From contig JBEIRY010000026.1 of assembly GCA_040375675.1 (NCBI GenBank), positions 1 to 21,132 of the forward strand: a stretch of DNA of 21,132 nt. The letters run 5' to 3'. Positions within the stretch are counted from its first letter, which is position 1. Each line of letters begins with the position of its first letter. The notes under the pieces were generated by a model. That model was not told the DNA's origin, did no database searches, and saw only the letters and a program-made list of their open reading frames with translations. Of this stretch, positions 19,986-21,132 are shown piece after piece. This stretch comes from CAIUSP01 sp040375675. GTDB taxonomy: Bacteria > Actinomycetota > Thermoleophilia > Solirubrobacterales > 70-9. The position numbers and the translations under genes are program-made.

Positions 19986-21132
19986 ATGGAACTCGATGCT
20001 TGGATAACTGCAGCGGTCGTGGTCGGCATGCTCGTCGGCCTCGCCTTCGACCGTATCTCCCCGGCGGCGGTCGTGCTGACCGCCACGGTCAGCCTGCTCG
20101 TGCTCGGCGTGATCGACCAAGAGCAGGCCTTTGCTGGCTTCGGTAACGCGGCCCCACTCACAGTCGCCGCCCTCTACGTGCTGGCCTACGGTGCCGACAA
20201 GACGGGTGTTCTCACTCCAATCGTCAACCGCCTGCTCGGAAAGAAGGGTGAGGTAAGCACCCTCTCCCTCGCTCGCCTCAACCTCCCCACCGCGGGCGTC
20301 TCTGCCTTCATCAACAACACCCCGCTGGTCGCGATGCTCATAGGCCAGGTCACCTCGTGGTGCAACCGCCGAGGGGTATCTCCTTCCAAGCTGCTGCTGC
20401 CGATCTCCTACGCAGCGATCCTCGGCGGGACCCTCACCGTGATCGGTACCTCGACCAACATCACCGCCTCGGGCCTGCTGCAGGAATCAGGACGCGACCC
20501 GATCGGTCTGTTCGAGATCACCAAGGTCAGCTTGATCCCCTCGCTGGTTGGACTGCTGGTGCTGATCTTCATAGTGCCGCGACTCATCCCCAACCGAAAA
20601 GGTGCGCTGGAAGAGTTCACCGACGAGATGCGCGACTTCTCGGTCTTGATGACGGTCAAACCAGGCGGACCTATGGACGGAGTCACCGTGGCCGATGCCG
20701 GACTGCGACACCTCAACGGGATCTATCTGGTCGAGATCGAACGCAACGGGACCCTCCAGCCAGCCGTCTCTCCCTCACGAACCCTGCGCGGAGGCGACAG
20801 GCTCACCTTCGTCGGCGAGTCGAGCGCGATCATCGACTTTCAACGCACGCCGGGGTTGGAATCGGCCGAAACCGAGCACATGCTCGAGATCGACAGCCCC
20901 GAGCACACCTTCTACGAAGCGGTCGTCGGCAACGACTCGCGCCTGCTCGGCCGGACCCTCGAGGAGATCAGCTTCCGCGCTCGGTATCAGGCTGCGGTGG
21001 TTGCGATCCATCGCTCGAGCGGCCGAATAGACCGCCAACTCGGCCAGGTCGAGCTCCACGCCGGAGACACCCTCATCCTGCTTGCCGGACCTGACTTTCG
21101 CGCCAACTCGCGCCGAGGGAGGGACTTCCTCA
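19986..21132 (+). CDS. SLC13/DASS-type anion permease with RCK_C (TrkA-C) domains, 5' part (runs off right edge)
   Basis: Membrane transporter, probably Na+- or H+-coupled uptake of an anion such as sulfate or a dicarboxylate; the substrate is inferred only at family level. 382 complete codons are present, with no stop. Residues about 4-60 form the first helices (WITAAVVVGMLVGLAFD, AAVVLTATVSLLVLGVID). The two family signatures are VSAFINNTPLVAMLIGQV (about 104-121) and GGTLTVIGTSTNI (about 148-160), the paired SNT/TNT-like re-entrant motifs. An RCK_C-like domain spans about 218-295 (VTVADAGLRHLNGIYLVEIE, GGDRLTFVGE). A second starts near 309 (LLGRTLEEISFRARYQAAVV, HAGDTLILLAGPDF). Cytoplasmic RCK_C inserts between transmembrane halves are known in this family. 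ATG 19986 follows a good promoter but no SD. Confidence 0.88.
   Translation, partial: MELDAWITAAVVVGMLVGLAFDRISPAAVVLTATVSLLVLGVIDQEQAFAGFGNAAPLTVAALYVLAYGADKTGVLTPIVNRLLGKKGEVSTLSLARLNLPTAGVSAFINNTPLVAMLIGQVTSWCNRRGVSPSKLLLPISYAAILGGTLTVIGTSTNITASGLLQESGRDPIGLFEITKVSLIPSLVGLLVLIFIVPRLIPNRKGALEEFTDEMRDFSVLMTVKPGGPMDGVTVADAGLRHLNGIYLVEIERNGTLQPAVSPSRTLRGGDRLTFVGESSAIIDFQRTPGLESAETEHMLEIDSPEHTFYEAVVGNDSRLLGRTLEEISFRARYQAAVVAIHRSSGRIDRQLGQVELHAGDTLILLAGPDFRANSRRGRDFL

Noticed and set aside
20357..21094. Plus-strand open frame overlapping the transporter in another frame
   Set aside because: The frame from 19986 is open throughout and carries SLC13 signatures and RCK_C domains; the other frame is Arg/Pro-rich noise.

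Overview
The window is GC-rich, densely coded bacterial DNA. It most likely comes from an actinobacterium of the Thermoleophilia/Solirubrobacterales type. This is inferred from the gene set (Rpf-like muralytic protein, MpaB/DUF2236 oxygenase, LtrA, a trio of secreted calcium-binding-repeat proteins with Cys-flanked ends) and from several start codons without a Shine-Dalgarno (SD) sequence that follow -10-like hexamers by 6-11 nt. No tRNA, rRNA, CRISPR array, transposase or phage gene was recognised. No gene-free stretch exceeds 300 bases.

Layout. 1-4.1 kb is envelope-related: the 5' part of uppP (undecaprenyl-diphosphatase, minus), a small signal-peptide/TM protein, an M23 peptidase whose membrane-anchor coding lies upstream of its first ordinary start codon, an HD-domain phosphohydrolase, a RhtA/EamA exporter and an Rpf-like transglycosylase. 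4.2-5.5 kb has a metallophosphoesterase and a two-repeat protein of unknown function. 5.6-8.1 kb is a polar amino-acid ABC importer on the minus strand (lipoprotein, permease, ATPase) with a strong stem-loop between the binding-protein and permease genes. 8.3-9.8 kb is a divergent DrrA/DrrB-like ABC-2 exporter. 9.8-12.5 kb holds an alpha/beta hydrolase, an MpaB-like haem oxygenase and a four-TM protein that appears to start at CTG. 12.6-13.3 kb is a two-gene unit (74-aa protein plus winged-helix-like protein).

13.5-18.5 kb is the most distinctive part: three tandem secreted proteins (563, 686 and 383 aa) in one minus-strand operon. Each has a signal peptide, a short classical RTX-type block, a long array of a different 25-32-residue repeat built around a hydrophobic-hydrophobic-x-D-S/A core and a G-x-A-x-G-x(2-3)-D-x-I segment, and a shared 31-residue Cys-containing C-terminal cap. 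Hand-counted copy numbers are about 13, 18 and 7. Two of the genes share long exact DNA identity at their 3' ends, which points to recent duplication or gene conversion. No type I secretion genes or sortase signals accompany them.

18.6-21.1 kb contains LtrA and the 5' part of an SLC13-type transporter with two RCK_C-like domains, running off the right edge.

All assignments come from reading the sequence and motif recognition; no database search or structure prediction was run.
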